64,000 nucleotides of DNA from an uncultured Bacteroidales bacterium (GTDB taxonomy: Bacteria > Bacteroidota > Bacteroidia > Bacteroidales > Bacteroidaceae). Shown piece by piece: positions 1 through 8,065 of the stretch; within the stretch, counting starts at the first letter, position 1, and every line of letters starts with the position of its first letter. Under the pieces are notes generated by a model. That model searched no databases. It was not told where the DNA came from and worked only from the letters and a program-made list of their open reading frames with translations. The stretch lies in NCBI GenBank assembly GCA_902787555.1, contig CADAGO010000002.1, forward strand, positions 1 to 64,000, in the 5' to 3' direction. A program made the translations under genes and the position numbers.

Positions 1-8
1 GTTTCGTT

Positions 9-90
9 TGTGTCTACAGATTCAGTACGACTTCAACAAATGTGTCTACAGATTCAGCTAATGAAGGAAAAAAGTGTCTAGTGAAATCAG
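9..90 (+). repeat. Direct repeat, three units, 32-bp spacing
   Basis: TGTGTCTACAGATTCAG occurs exactly at 9-25 and 41-57. A degenerate third copy starting GTGTCTA lies at 73-90. The starts are 32 bp apart both times, about three helical turns. The 15-bp spacers are unrelated to each other, and the left edge of the window may cut off further units. Only three units, one degenerate, with short spacers, so a CRISPR array is unlikely. Confidence 0.75.
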
Positions 91-101
91 GAAAAGTCAG
101 G

Positions 102-179
102 GAATTGATACTGTGAGAAATTTGAATCGATTCAACTCATCCATTGAATCGATTCAATCGATCGAATGAATCGATTCAA
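102..179. repeat. Phased palindrome array TTGAATCGATTCAA, 22-bp period
   Basis: The perfect 14-bp palindrome TTGAATCGATTCAA lies at 122-135 and 144-157, and a copy with one changed end base lies at 166-179. A decayed copy (GAATTGATAC) sits in register at 102-111. All starts are 22 bp apart, so the same face of the helix is presented each time. This looks like a cooperative operator for a dimeric protein, but the protein is unknown. Confidence 0.85.
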
Positions 180-222
180 ATTTTGAACACCTATATTTAA
201 GAGTTTAAATGTGTAGAGTTGA

Positions 223-275
223 GCGGCGGCCATATTTCGTTATGACGGAATAACTGAATGACGGGAATAACGTGA
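223..275 (+). repeat. Dispersed intergenic element, copy 1 (TTTCGTTATGACG/ATAACG)
   Basis: The stretch starts with a GCGG run, then TTTCGTTATGACGGAATAAC, then further GAATGACG and AATAACG units. The same order of elements recurs at 34748-34809 and 35467-35548, always outside genes. Confidence 0.6.
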
Positions 276-446
276 TAAAGGATAAAGAGGGGATGCCGGA
301 GGTGCTGGAATTTAGAGTTAAGAAAAGCCTGACAAGGCATTGATACTTTAGCATTTTTGTTTCTGAATTATGCATGGAAATGACAAAAATGGCATGGTAT
401 TCCTACTTTTTCGTGGAGAAAGGCCAAATGTTTGCAAAATAAGTAG

Positions 447-454
447 TATTTTTG
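447..454 (+). promoter_or_regulatory. -7 box of the DUF5020 gene
   Basis: TATTTTTG matches the Bacteroidota -7 consensus TAnnTTTG. The expected transcription start leaves about 20 bases before the ATG at 482, and rules out the in-frame upstream start at 452, which lies inside the box. No good -33 element is seen at the usual distance. Confidence 0.6.
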
Positions 455-481
455 CATGATGAAAAGAATAACATTATATAT

Positions 482-1231
482 ATGAGGAAAACTTACCAAA
501 TAAAATCAGTATTAGCTTTTGCTATCGTTTCTTTTATGGCATTGGGAGCTAAGGCTCAGACCAACCTGCAAGTGTTCTATGATTTTGGAAAGGACCGTAA
601 GCAGATCACGACAACGTTTGAGATGTTCAAGCAGGATAAGTGGGGTGATACATTTTTCTTTATTGACCACGACTTCAAGACCCGTACGAAGGACGGTGCC
701 GATGATGCTCCGAGTGGTACGTACTTCGAGATAGCCCGTGGCCTCAACTTCTGGCAGGACACGAAGTTTGCTCCCCTAAGTCTTCACGTAGAATACAATG
801 GTGGTGTGTATAAGGGGTATTCCATCAACAACGCATGGTTGTTTGGCGTGAATTATTTCATGCATAGCTCTGACTTCAAGAACACCCTCACGCTGCAGGT
901 GCTCTTTAAGACGATTGCTCACGGGAAAAGTGACTTGCCCATGCAGTTTACGGCGGTATGGGGCATGAACGATTTGTTCGGCGTTCAAGGTCTTGCTTTC
1001 TCTGGCTTTGCCGACTTTTGGTGGGAAGACCATGTGGGATTCAAGGATGACGGTACAGTCGTTGCTAAATCTACCACCTTCGTCACAGAGCCGCAGCTAT
1101 GGTATAATGTGGGTCGTCACTTCGGCTGTGAGAACCTTCATGTGGGTGGTGAGATTGAGTTGTCAAACGATTTCGGAACCTATGACGGCTTCAAGTGTAA
1201 CCCGTGTCTGGGTGTGAAATGGGAATTCTAA
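482..1231 (+). CDS. DUF5020 family outer membrane protein
   Basis: A 249-residue secreted protein with a clear signal peptide (MRKTYQIKSV... ending AKA-Q near residue 25). The rest alternates short aromatic-rich strands, as in an outer membrane beta-barrel, and ends in the aromatic Phe (KWEF) usual for such barrels. The sequence after the signal (NLQVFYDFGKDRK) is that of DUF5020, a Bacteroidales family related to the Tsx nucleoside channel fold. The next gene, 20 bp on, is a purine permease, so a joint role in nucleobase or nucleoside uptake is a reasonable inference: outer membrane pore plus inner membrane carrier. The start at 482 is chosen because the longer reading frame begins inside the -7 box. 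Confidence 0.8.
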   Translation: MRKTYQIKSVLAFAIVSFMALGAKAQTNLQVFYDFGKDRKQITTTFEMFKQDKWGDTFFFIDHDFKTRTKDGADDAPSGTYFEIARGLNFWQDTKFAPLSLHVEYNGGVYKGYSINNAWLFGVNYFMHSSDFKNTLTLQVLFKTIAHGKSDLPMQFTAVWGMNDLFGVQGLAFSGFADFWWEDHVGFKDDGTVVAKSTTFVTEPQLWYNVGRHFGCENLHVGGEIELSNDFGTYDGFKCNPCLGVKWEF

Positions 1232-1251
1232 GAACAGCAAATTAATAGATT

Positions 1252-2574
1252 ATGTTAAAGCTATTATTCGGCTTCGATTCGTCGAAGCATAAAGTCAAGA
1301 CAGAGATACTGGCTGGCGTCACTACTTTCCTGACGATGGCGTATATACTTGCAGTCAATCCAAGGCTGTTTGGTGAATTGAATAGAGTGCTCGGTGAAGA
1401 CCAAGGTATGCCTGTGGATGCCGTCTTTACGGCAACAGCCTTGGCAGCCATCTTCGGAACGCTGGTAATGGCGGTCTATGCTAAAAAACCTTTCGGACTT
1501 GCGCCAGGTATGGGTCTGAATGCTTTTTTTGTCTATACAGTATGTATAGGCTTGGGGTATTCATGGATGTTTGCACTGACTGCCATTCTGATTGAAGGTA
1601 TCATTTTCATCATCCTCTCAGCCACCAAAGTGCGTGATTACATCGTCAATGCTTTCCCATTAGGGCTGAAGAATGCTATTGGTGTCGGTATCGGGTTGTA
1701 TATTGCTTTTATCGGCCTGCAGACATCGCACTTTGTATCCGTCAACGAAGACGGCACCTCAATGGCTTTGGCAGAATTCAATGATCCAAAAGTGTTGCTG
1801 ACCATTATCGGATTCTTCATTACCGGCGCATTGGTAGTGAAAAACGTGAAGGGCGGTTTGCTCTTGGGTATCCTTATTACCACCGTCATTGGTATTCCGA
1901 TGGGTGTAACACAGCTCAATGCAGTTGTTGCTTCGCCTCCGTCGATTGACCCTATCTTCTGCCATTTCGATTGGAAGCAAGCCTTCTCGCTTGATATGCT
2001 TATCGTGGTGTTCACATTCCTTTTCATCGACATCTTCGACACAATGGGAACGGTTGTCGGAGTGAGTGTGAAGGCTGGTATGATTGACGAAGAGGGAAAG
2101 GTGGATGGCCTGTCAAAGATTTTCATGGCAGATGCAATGGCAACCACCGCAGGAGCATGCTTTGGAACGAATACTACTACCACCTACATCGAGAGCACCA
2201 CAGGAGTGGCAGTAGGCGGACGTACAGGTCTTACATCGTTCACTATTGCTGCCTGTTTTGCTTTGGCATTGTTCTTCTCTCCGTTATTCCTGGCTATCCC
2301 GTCGTCGGCAACAGGTCCTGTGCTTGCCATTGTGGGAGTCATGATGTGTTCTCCTGTCAGGGATATAAAATGGGATGACTATTCAGAAGCAATACCTGCC
2401 TTTTTCACGATGATTATGATGCCACTTGCCAACAGCATCAGCGACGGCATTATGATAGGACTGATTCTGTATGTGTTCTTGAACCTGGTGACAGGACAAC
2501 TGAAAAAGCTCAACATTGCGCAATATATATTGACAGTCCTGTTCATCGCATATTACGTCATGCCTTATATTTAG
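1252..2574 (+). CDS. NCS2 family purine permease (AzgA/PbuG type)
   Basis: A 440-residue inner membrane protein with about a dozen hydrophobic segments. Diagnostic AzgA-type features are GMGLNAFF near residue 88, DTMGTVVGV near 265, and the block TTTTYIESTTGVAVGGRTG at about 306-324. The family moves hypoxanthine, guanine or adenine with protons. Length is normal for the family. It follows the DUF5020 barrel gene by 20 bp, so the two are probably co-transcribed. The exact base transported cannot be told from the sequence. Its stop faces the stop of umuC 47 bp away, with no obvious hairpin between them. Confidence 0.93.
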   Translation: MLKLLFGFDSSKHKVKTEILAGVTTFLTMAYILAVNPRLFGELNRVLGEDQGMPVDAVFTATALAAIFGTLVMAVYAKKPFGLAPGMGLNAFFVYTVCIGLGYSWMFALTAILIEGIIFIILSATKVRDYIVNAFPLGLKNAIGVGIGLYIAFIGLQTSHFVSVNEDGTSMALAEFNDPKVLLTIIGFFITGALVVKNVKGGLLLGILITTVIGIPMGVTQLNAVVASPPSIDPIFCHFDWKQAFSLDMLIVVFTFLFIDIFDTMGTVVGVSVKAGMIDEEGKVDGLSKIFMADAMATTAGACFGTNTTTTYIESTTGVAVGGRTGLTSFTIAACFALALFFSPLFLAIPSSATGPVLAIVGVMMCSPVRDIKWDDYSEAIPAFFTMIMMPLANSISDGIMIGLILYVFLNLVTGQLKKLNIAQYILTVLFIAYYVMPYI

Positions 2575-2621
2575 CAAGCTCACATTCGCCAGGAGGTGTT
2601 GACATACAATAAGCTCTTTGA

Positions 2622-3884
2622 CTATGCCTTCACGACCAAGACATCCTTGATGTTGGTGGTGTAGCAGGGTGATTTGTGCTCCTGTTTCAGATTCCACTTG
2701 CTGAACGACTCGCTTTGAACGGCTAGGTGTACCGTATCTGTACCTTCCTTCTTGTTGATGGCATCGATAGCCCGGGTGAGTTGTTGCTGTTTCACATGGT
2801 CGGTGGTATCGAACAGGTTTTGCTGAATACTTGTATTGGTGCTGATGTTGGTGAGGATGACTCCGCATTTTTTGTAATGGTAGCCTTTGCGCCAGATGAT
2901 GCTCAGAGCGGAAATGGCATATTTCGTAAGGAGGAGGGTGGAGTCGGTGGGTGTGATGAATTGTATGGTAGTACTGTTCATGTATTGCGGCAAGTCTTCA
3001 CGAAATCGGTTTGTGAGGATGAAAACCGTGAGACTGCCAGCCACCGTGTGCTGTGTCCTGAGTTTCCGAGCACATGAGGCGGTGAAGTTGGCTACACTTT
3101 CCACCATCTTGTCCCATTCTGTAACCATCTCTCCGAACGAACGGCTGGTGCAGATACTTTGTTTCTCGGGCAGCTCACTGATGTCTTTGCAGGGTATGCC
3201 CCGCAGCTCTTTCCAGGTGCGAACGCCTGGAAGATTGAAAAGACGGCTTATCCACGATTCCTGCTTGTTTTGAAAATCATAGGCAGTCGTTATTCCGTAA
3301 TACTCGAGTTTCTTTCTGAACTGCCTGCCTATTCCCCACACATCGCCCACAGGGAACAGCTGCAAAGCCTTGAGGCGTTTCTCATCATTGTCGATGATAC
3401 ATACTCCATGATAGCCTGGTATTTTCTTCGCGAAATGTGATGCCACTTTAGCCAATGTGCGTGTGGGTCCCACACCAATCGACACAGGTATTCCAATCCC
3501 TTTGTAAATCTTGCGGCGTAAGTTGACAAGCGATTCATGGAGCATGTCGGGCTTGAATCCGTCTATGCCGAAGAAAGCTTCATCGATGGAATAGATGTCA
3601 ATGTCGCCTGTCTCTTCAGCAATAAGTTGCATGACACGAGCCGATATGTCGCCATAGAGTGTGTAGTTGCTCGAAAAAACGCTGACGTTGTTCTCGCGAA
3701 TGAGGTCGTTAGCTTGAAAAAACGGCATTCCTCGCTTTAGTCCCAGTGCTTTTGCTTCCTTGGTCATTGCCACAATGCACCCATCGTTGTTGCTTAGCAC
3801 AACAACAGGTTTGCCATACAGCTCTGGACGGAACACACGTTCGCAGGAGGCAAAGAAACTGTCACAGTCGCAAAGGGCAAACAT
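2622..3884 (-). CDS. umuC: Y-family DNA polymerase V catalytic subunit UmuC
   Basis: A 420-residue translesion polymerase. The palm carboxylates are present: D6 in FALCDCDSF and D101-E102 in YSIDEAF. They are followed by the helix-hairpin-helix (VGDVWGIGR, about residues 178-186) and a C-terminal little-finger and DUF4113-type tail, as usual for UmuC. It pairs with UmuD' to form Pol V and copies past damaged bases at the cost of mutations. The ATG overlaps the TAA of umuD (TAATG), so the two are translationally coupled. Length matches the family. Confidence 0.95.
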   Translation of the reverse strand: MFALCDCDSFFASCERVFRPELYGKPVVVLSNNDGCIVAMTKEAKALGLKRGMPFFQANDLIRENNVSVFSSNYTLYGDISARVMQLIAEETGDIDIYSIDEAFFGIDGFKPDMLHESLVNLRRKIYKGIGIPVSIGVGPTRTLAKVASHFAKKIPGYHGVCIIDNDEKRLKALQLFPVGDVWGIGRQFRKKLEYYGITTAYDFQNKQESWISRLFNLPGVRTWKELRGIPCKDISELPEKQSICTSRSFGEMVTEWDKMVESVANFTASCARKLRTQHTVAGSLTVFILTNRFREDLPQYMNSTTIQFITPTDSTLLLTKYAISALSIIWRKGYHYKKCGVILTNISTNTSIQQNLFDTTDHVKQQQLTRAIDAINKKEGTDTVHLAVQSESFSKWNLKQEHKSPCYTTNIKDVLVVKA

Positions 3885-4312
3885 TATCGGCGTTTATGGA
3901 TGGAATAGGTGACAATGCCCCAGATGGTGAAATCGCTTTCGGGGTCCACCTTGATGGAAGGGTATTCAGAATTTGCGGGACGCAACCAGATTCCGTCGGA
4001 ACGTACGTCAACATATTTGAGCGTAAATTCACCGTCGATAAAACAGACAGCCAAGTCGTTGTGATGAGGCTCGAGCGAGCGGTCAACAATCAGGTAGTCT
4101 CCATCATGGATGTATGCGTCAATCATTGAGTCGCCCGACACCCGAGTACAGAACGTAGTAGCCTTGTGGGTAATCAACTCACGATTGAAATCGATGGTCT
4201 TGTCCATATAGTCTTGGGCTGGTGATGGGAATCCCGCTTTTACGCCTCCTTCAGAGTAGGCTATTGGTATATGGGCAGAAATGTCTTCTATGTTTAGGAT
4301 TTCGAGAGGCAT
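3884..4312 (-). CDS. umuD: UmuD, LexA-like self-cleaving subunit of Pol V
   Basis: A 142-residue S24 peptidase-fold protein. It has the Ala26-Gly27 cleavage site (VKAGFPSP), the nucleophile Ser62 (SGDSMID) and the general base Lys99 (FTLKYV), so RecA-stimulated self-cleavage should be intact. There is no N-terminal DNA-binding domain, which separates it from LexA. It is the first gene of a umuDC pair. About 20 bp upstream of its start lies an imperfect palindrome at 4334-4356 (CTAA...TTAG ends, TAATGATTA centre) that could be an operator. Confidence 0.94.
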   Translation of the reverse strand: MPLEILNIEDISAHIPIAYSEGGVKAGFPSPAQDYMDKTIDFNRELITHKATTFCTRVSGDSMIDAYIHDGDYLIVDRSLEPHHNDLAVCFIDGEFTLKYVDVRSDGIWLRPANSEYPSIKVDPESDFTIWGIVTYSIHKRR

Positions 4313-4333
4313 AATAAGTATATATAGTGTCTT

Positions 4334-4356
4334 CTAAACTTAATGATTATACTTAG
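4334..4356 (-). promoter_or_regulatory. Imperfect palindrome upstream of umuD
   Basis: Ends CTAA and TTAG enclose TAATGATTA, and ACTTA occurs twice 15 bp apart. It lies between the tRNA-Asp terminator and the umuD start, where an SOS-type operator would be expected. It does not match the E. coli LexA box, and Bacteroidota LexA sites are not well enough known to me to name it. Confidence 0.35.
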
Positions 4357-4365
4357 GTCTGTAGA

Positions 4366-4392
4366 ACAAAAAAAGGAAGCAAAGCTTCCTTC
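4366..4392 (-). terminator. Terminator of tRNA-Asp
   Basis: On the minus strand AAGGAAGC and GCTTCCTT form an 8-bp stem with a TTT loop, followed by a run of T. It lies 7 bases past the tRNA 3' end. Confidence 0.85.
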
Positions 4393-4398
4393 ATCTTG

Positions 4399-4472
4399 CG
4401 GTGCGTACGAGACTCGAACTCGTGACCCCATGCGTGACAGGCATGTATTCTAACCTACTGAACTAACGCACC
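4399..4472 (-). tRNA. tRNA-Asp (GTC)
   Basis: A 74-base cloverleaf. The acceptor stem GGTGCGT pairs with ACGCACC, the discriminator base is G (typical for Asp), the anticodon loop CTGTCAC gives GTC, and the T arm carries GTTCGAGTC. The 3' CCA is not encoded. A -7 box lies 30 bases upstream at 4502-4509. Confidence 0.97.
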
Positions 4473-4501
4473 TTTTTTGCTCCTCTTCCGATTTGCGACT
4501 G

Positions 4502-4509
4502 CAAAGGTA
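4502..4509 (-). promoter_or_regulatory. -7 box of tRNA-Asp
   Basis: TACCTTTG on the minus strand, an exact TAnnTTTG match, about 30 bases before the tRNA 5' end. Confidence 0.7.
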
Positions 4510-4579
4510 GTACATTTTTCTGAACTGACAAAGCTTTTTTCGTTTTTTTTTTACTTTTTCGTGAAAAAAGTTGTAAAAC

Positions 4580-5599
4580 CTAGTTCGCAGCCTCGAATTC
4601 TTTGAGGAATCGGGTGTCATTTTCGCTAAACATGCGCAAATCCTTCACTTGATATTTGAGGTTTGTGATTCGCTCAACACCCATGCCAAATGCGTAACCT
4701 TTGTATTTCTTTGAATCGATGCCGTTGAGTTCGAGTACGGCAGGATCGACCATTCCGCATCCGAGAATCTCTACCCATCCTGTGTATTTGCAGAAACTGC
4801 ATCCTTCGCCCCCGCAGATGTTACAGCTGATGTCCATCTCGGCTGATGGCTCTGTGAATGGGAAGTATGATGGACGGAGACGAATCTGAGTGCCTTCGCC
4901 AAACATTTCACGCGCAAAGAGCAGCAATACTTGCTTCAAGTCTGTGAAGCTGACGTCTTCATCAACATATAATCCCTCAACCTGATGGAAGAAGCAATGA
5001 GCGCGGGCACTGATGGCTTCGTTGCGGTAAACACGTCCTGGGCAGATGATGCGGATAGGCGGCTGAGTGTGTTCCATCACACGGCTCTGCACGGAACTGG
5101 TGTGAGTGCGTAATATCACGTCTGGTTTGGCTTCAATGAAGAAAGTATCCTGCATATCTCGAGCAGGGTGATCATCAGCGAAGTTCATGGCACCGAATAC
5201 ATGCCAGTCGTCTTCTACCTCTGGTCCTTCTGCCAATGAGAATCCAAGACGAGAGAAGATATCCACGATTTCGTTCCTGACGATGGTAAGCGGATGACGT
5301 GTTCCCAACTCAATAGGGTAGGCTGTGCGCGTGATATCAATGTCGTCGGCATCGGTGTCAGTAGAATCGAACGCTGCCTTCAGAGAGTTGATTTTATCGA
5401 ATGCTTTGGTTTTCAGTTCATTGATTTTGATACCTACTTCCTTTTTCTGTTCGGCAGGCACGTTGCGGAAGTCTGCCATGAGAGCAGGTATGCTTCCTTT
5501 CTTACTAAGGTATTTGATGCGCAGGGCTTCGATGTCCTCTGCGCTATGTGCTTCGAGAGTGTCAATCTCTGCCAGCAATGCTTGTATCTTTTCTAACAT
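4580..5599 (-). CDS. pheS: Phenylalanyl-tRNA synthetase alpha subunit
   Basis: A 339-residue class II aminoacyl-tRNA synthetase subunit that charges tRNA-Phe with PheT. An N-terminal coiled coil (about residues 1-85) is followed by the catalytic core with motif 2 (RICPGRVYRNEAISARAH) and motif 3 (GYAFGMGVERI). The start at MLEKIQALLAE is chosen because the longer frame crosses the -7 box at 5616-5623 and because this start gives the usual family length. pheT is not adjacent, which is common in this phylum. The four Cys residues CNICGGEGCSFC match a pair of CxxC motifs seen in many bacterial PheS. Confidence 0.96.
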   Translation of the reverse strand: MLEKIQALLAEIDTLEAHSAEDIEALRIKYLSKKGSIPALMADFRNVPAEQKKEVGIKINELKTKAFDKINSLKAAFDSTDTDADDIDITRTAYPIELGTRHPLTIVRNEIVDIFSRLGFSLAEGPEVEDDWHVFGAMNFADDHPARDMQDTFFIEAKPDVILRTHTSSVQSRVMEHTQPPIRIICPGRVYRNEAISARAHCFFHQVEGLYVDEDVSFTDLKQVLLLFAREMFGEGTQIRLRPSYFPFTEPSAEMDISCNICGGEGCSFCKYTGWVEILGCGMVDPAVLELNGIDSKKYKGYAFGMGVERITNLKYQVKDLRMFSENDTRFLKEFEAAN

Positions 5600-5615
5600 G
5601 TCGTGAAATTTTTTG

Positions 5616-5623
5616 CAAAGGTA
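5616..5623 (-). promoter_or_regulatory. -7 box of pheS
   Basis: TACCTTTG on the minus strand, 17 bases before the chosen start codon. It implies a very short leader and argues against the longer reading frame. Confidence 0.65.
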
Positions 5624-5730
5624 GCCACTTTTTTTGATGATTGAAAGCATTTCTTTGAATTTTGTAATAAAAACACCTTTTTTTCGTCAAATTTTTGTAA
5701 AATGGTATTAAATATGTGAAGTATTATCCT

Positions 5731-5738
5731 TATCTTTG
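5731..5738 (+). promoter_or_regulatory. -7 box of ugd
   Basis: TATCTTTG, an exact TAnnTTTG match, about 70 bases before the ugd start. Confidence 0.6.
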
Positions 5739-5807
5739 CATGTTTTTGTGAAATGTGAATAGCATTGAATAGTAGAAGCAAATAGGTGTATATATAATAA
5801 GGTGCTT

Positions 5808-7133
5808 ATGAAAATAGCAGTTGCAGGAACAGGATATGTGGGTTTATCGATCGCTACCCTCTTAGCACAACACAACGAAGTTGTGGCAGTAGACGTATTG
5901 CCTGACAAAGTTGATAAAATCAATCAGAAGATTTCTCCTATTCAAGACGATTATATAGAAAAGTACTTAGCAGAGAAGGACTTGAATCTGAGTGCTACAC
6001 TCGATGGTGCTGCGGCATATAAGGATGCTGATTTCGTGGTAATAGCTGCACCAACGAACTACGACCCAGTGAAGAACTACTTTGATACATCGCATGTGGA
6101 AGAGGTGATTGATTTGGTGTTGAGTGTGAATCCTGATGCTGTGATGGTTATCAAAAGTACCGTTCCTGTGGGGTATTCGCGTAGTCTATTTGTGAAATAT
6201 GCACTTCAATTTCTTTATAAGCCAGAGCTGAAGGGTAAGAAATTCAACTTGCTGTTCTCACCAGAGTTCTTGCGCGAGTCGAAGGCATTATATGACAATC
6301 TTTATCCGTCACGCATCATTGTAGGTTATCCGAAACTCATTCATATTGATGACAAGAACTTCACAGAGGAGAATGCCGCCATCACCGCTATCGGTAACCC
6401 AGAAGCAGAGAAACATGCCCGGCAATTTGCTGCATTGCTACAGGAAGGAGCCTTGAAGGAGAATATCGATACGCTGTTTATGGGGATGAAAGAGGCAGAG
6501 GCGGTGAAGTTGTTTGCTAACACTTATTTGGCACTGCGAGTGAGTTATTTCAACGAATTGGATACTTATGCCGAAATCAAGGGACTCGATACGAAAGCTA
6601 TCATCAGTGGAGTAGGGCTTGACCCCCGTATAGGCACCCATTACAACAACCCTAGTTTCGGCTATGGAGGCTATTGCCTTCCAAAGGACACGAAGCAGTT
6701 GCTGGCTAATTATCAGGATGTGCCGCAGGACATGATGACTGCTATCGTACAGAGCAACCGTACGCGAAAGGACTATATTGCAGATGCCGTTCTCAAGAAA
6801 GCAGGGTATTATGCAGAGAATAGTCAATGGGACTTGGCAAAAGAGAAAGACTGCGTGATAGGTGTATATCGTCTCACGATGAAGTCGAACTCCGACAATT
6901 TCCGCCAGAGTGCGATTCAGGGTATTATGAAGCGTATCAAAGCGAAAGGTGCAGAGGTCATTATTTACGAACCCACGCTGAATGATGGGGACAGTTTCTT
7001 TGGCTCATTGGTGGTGAACGACCTCAAGACTTTTAAGGAGAAGTCGCATGCCATTATTGCCAATCGATATAATTCATGTTTGGACGATGTGCAAGAGAAA
7101 GTATATACTCGCGATATATTCAGACGGGATTAA
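5808..7133 (+). CDS. ugd: UDP-glucose 6-dehydrogenase
   Basis: A 441-residue NAD-dependent enzyme that oxidises UDP-glucose to UDP-glucuronate in two steps for surface polysaccharide synthesis. It has the N-terminal nucleotide fold GTGYVGLS, the [11 protein letters not shown] and SPEFLRE blocks, and the catalytic Cys290 in [10 protein letters not shown]. The sequence follows E. coli Ugd closely but is about 50 residues longer in the middle and C-terminal parts. The ATG at 5808 begins exactly at the nucleotide-binding strand and is preferred to the GTG two codons earlier. nagB follows 79 bp later. Confidence 0.94.
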   Translation: MKIAVAGTGYVGLSIATLLAQHNEVVAVDVLPDKVDKINQKISPIQDDYIEKYLAEKDLNLSATLDGAAAYKDADFVVIAAPTNYDPVKNYFDTSHVEEVIDLVLSVNPDAVMVIKSTVPVGYSRSLFVKYALQFLYKPELKGKKFNLLFSPEFLRESKALYDNLYPSRIIVGYPKLIHIDDKNFTEENAAITAIGNPEAEKHARQFAALLQEGALKENIDTLFMGMKEAEAVKLFANTYLALRVSYFNELDTYAEIKGLDTKAIISGVGLDPRIGTHYNNPSFGYGGYCLPKDTKQLLANYQDVPQDMMTAIVQSNRTRKDYIADAVLKKAGYYAENSQWDLAKEKDCVIGVYRLTMKSNSDNFRQSAIQGIMKRIKAKGAEVIIYEPTLNDGDSFFGSLVVNDLKTFKEKSHAIIANRYNSCLDDVQEKVYTRDIFRRD

Positions 7134-7212
7134 GGCACATAAGACAGACGAATCAAATAAAAACGGAAGATTTATACTCAACATATACACAAAATGATTA
7201 AATAGAACCTTT

Positions 7213-8034
7213 ATGAGAGTTGTAATTACAAAGAACTACGACGAGATGTCAAGGTGGGCAGCCCACTTCGTCGCAGAGAAAATTTTAGAAGCTAATCCAA
7301 CAGCAGAGAAACCTTTTAAATTGGGATGTCCTACCGGTTCATCTCCACTAGGTATGTACAAGGAATTGATTCGCTTGAACAAAGAAGGCGTGATATCATT
7401 CCAGAATGTTATCACTTTCAACATGGATGAATACGTGGGCCTTCCAGAAGATCACCCAGAGAGCTATCACAGCTTTATGTGGAATAATTTCTTCAACTAT
7501 ATCGACATCAAGAAAGAGAATGTACATATCTTGAATGGTAACGCACCTGATCTTCTCGAAGAGTGTGCTCATTACGAGCAGATGATAGAAGATGCTGGTG
7601 GTATAGACTTGTTCATGGGCGGTATTGGTCCCGACGGACACATTGCCTTTAACGAGCCAGGAAGTAGTTTGACAAGTAAGACCCGCGTAAAGACGCTGAC
7701 AACAAATACATTGCAGGCAAACTGTCGTTTCTTCGATAACGATATTCGCAAAGTGCCAAAGCAGGCGCTTACAGTGGGTGTCGGAACAGTGATGGCAGCT
7801 AGGGAAATCATCATCCTTTGTAGTGGACACACAAAAGCCCGTGCATTGAAGCATGCTATCGAGAACGGTGTGAACCACATGTGGACGGTAAGTATGTTGC
7901 AGATGCATCAGCATGGTAATATTGTATGTGATGAAGAGTGTTGCTGCGACCTCAACGTATCGACTTATCAGTATTTCACAGACAAACAGCGCATCGAAGG
8001 ATTGGTTGAACACTACTTGGGTATGTTCGAATAA
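7213..8034 (+). CDS. nagB: Glucosamine-6-phosphate deaminase
   Basis: A 273-residue enzyme that converts glucosamine 6-phosphate to fructose 6-phosphate and ammonia. The catalytic residues sit at the same numbers as in E. coli: Asp72 (FNMDEYVG), Asp141 and His143 (GPDGHIAF), and Glu148 (NEPGS). The protein is single-domain and of normal length. It lies between ugd and an outer membrane protein, so it may feed amino sugars into central metabolism or adjust precursor supply for the envelope. No nagA is adjacent. Confidence 0.96.
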   Translation: MRVVITKNYDEMSRWAAHFVAEKILEANPTAEKPFKLGCPTGSSPLGMYKELIRLNKEGVISFQNVITFNMDEYVGLPEDHPESYHSFMWNNFFNYIDIKKENVHILNGNAPDLLEECAHYEQMIEDAGGIDLFMGGIGPDGHIAFNEPGSSLTSKTRVKTLTTNTLQANCRFFDNDIRKVPKQALTVGVGTVMAAREIIILCSGHTKARALKHAIENGVNHMWTVSMLQMHQHGNIVCDEECCCDLNVSTYQYFTDKQRIEGLVEHYLGMFE

Positions 8035-8065
8035 TATTTATAACCCTCCAAAAACGGTCTGGTAA

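Larger units (their letters stand above)
1..481. other. Left-edge non-coding region with two phased repeat arrays
   Basis: No convincing coding region is visible before the ATG at 482. The stretch holds a direct repeat with 32-bp spacing (9-90), a palindrome array with 22-bp spacing (102-179), a dispersed ATAACG-rich element (223-275) and a -7 promoter box (447-454) that serves the first gene. The gene to the left is outside the window, so the arrays could belong to either neighbour. Confidence 0.7.

Noticed and set aside
9-179. Possible CRISPR array
   Set aside because: Repeats are 17 and 14 bp with spacers of 8-15 bp, no cas genes are near, and the palindromes lie in helical register. An operator array fits better.
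2622-4312. umuDC as part of a mobile element
   Set aside because: No integrase, transposase or repeats flank it. It lies between housekeeping genes and a tRNA. tRNA-Asp itself shows no duplicated 3' end in the window.
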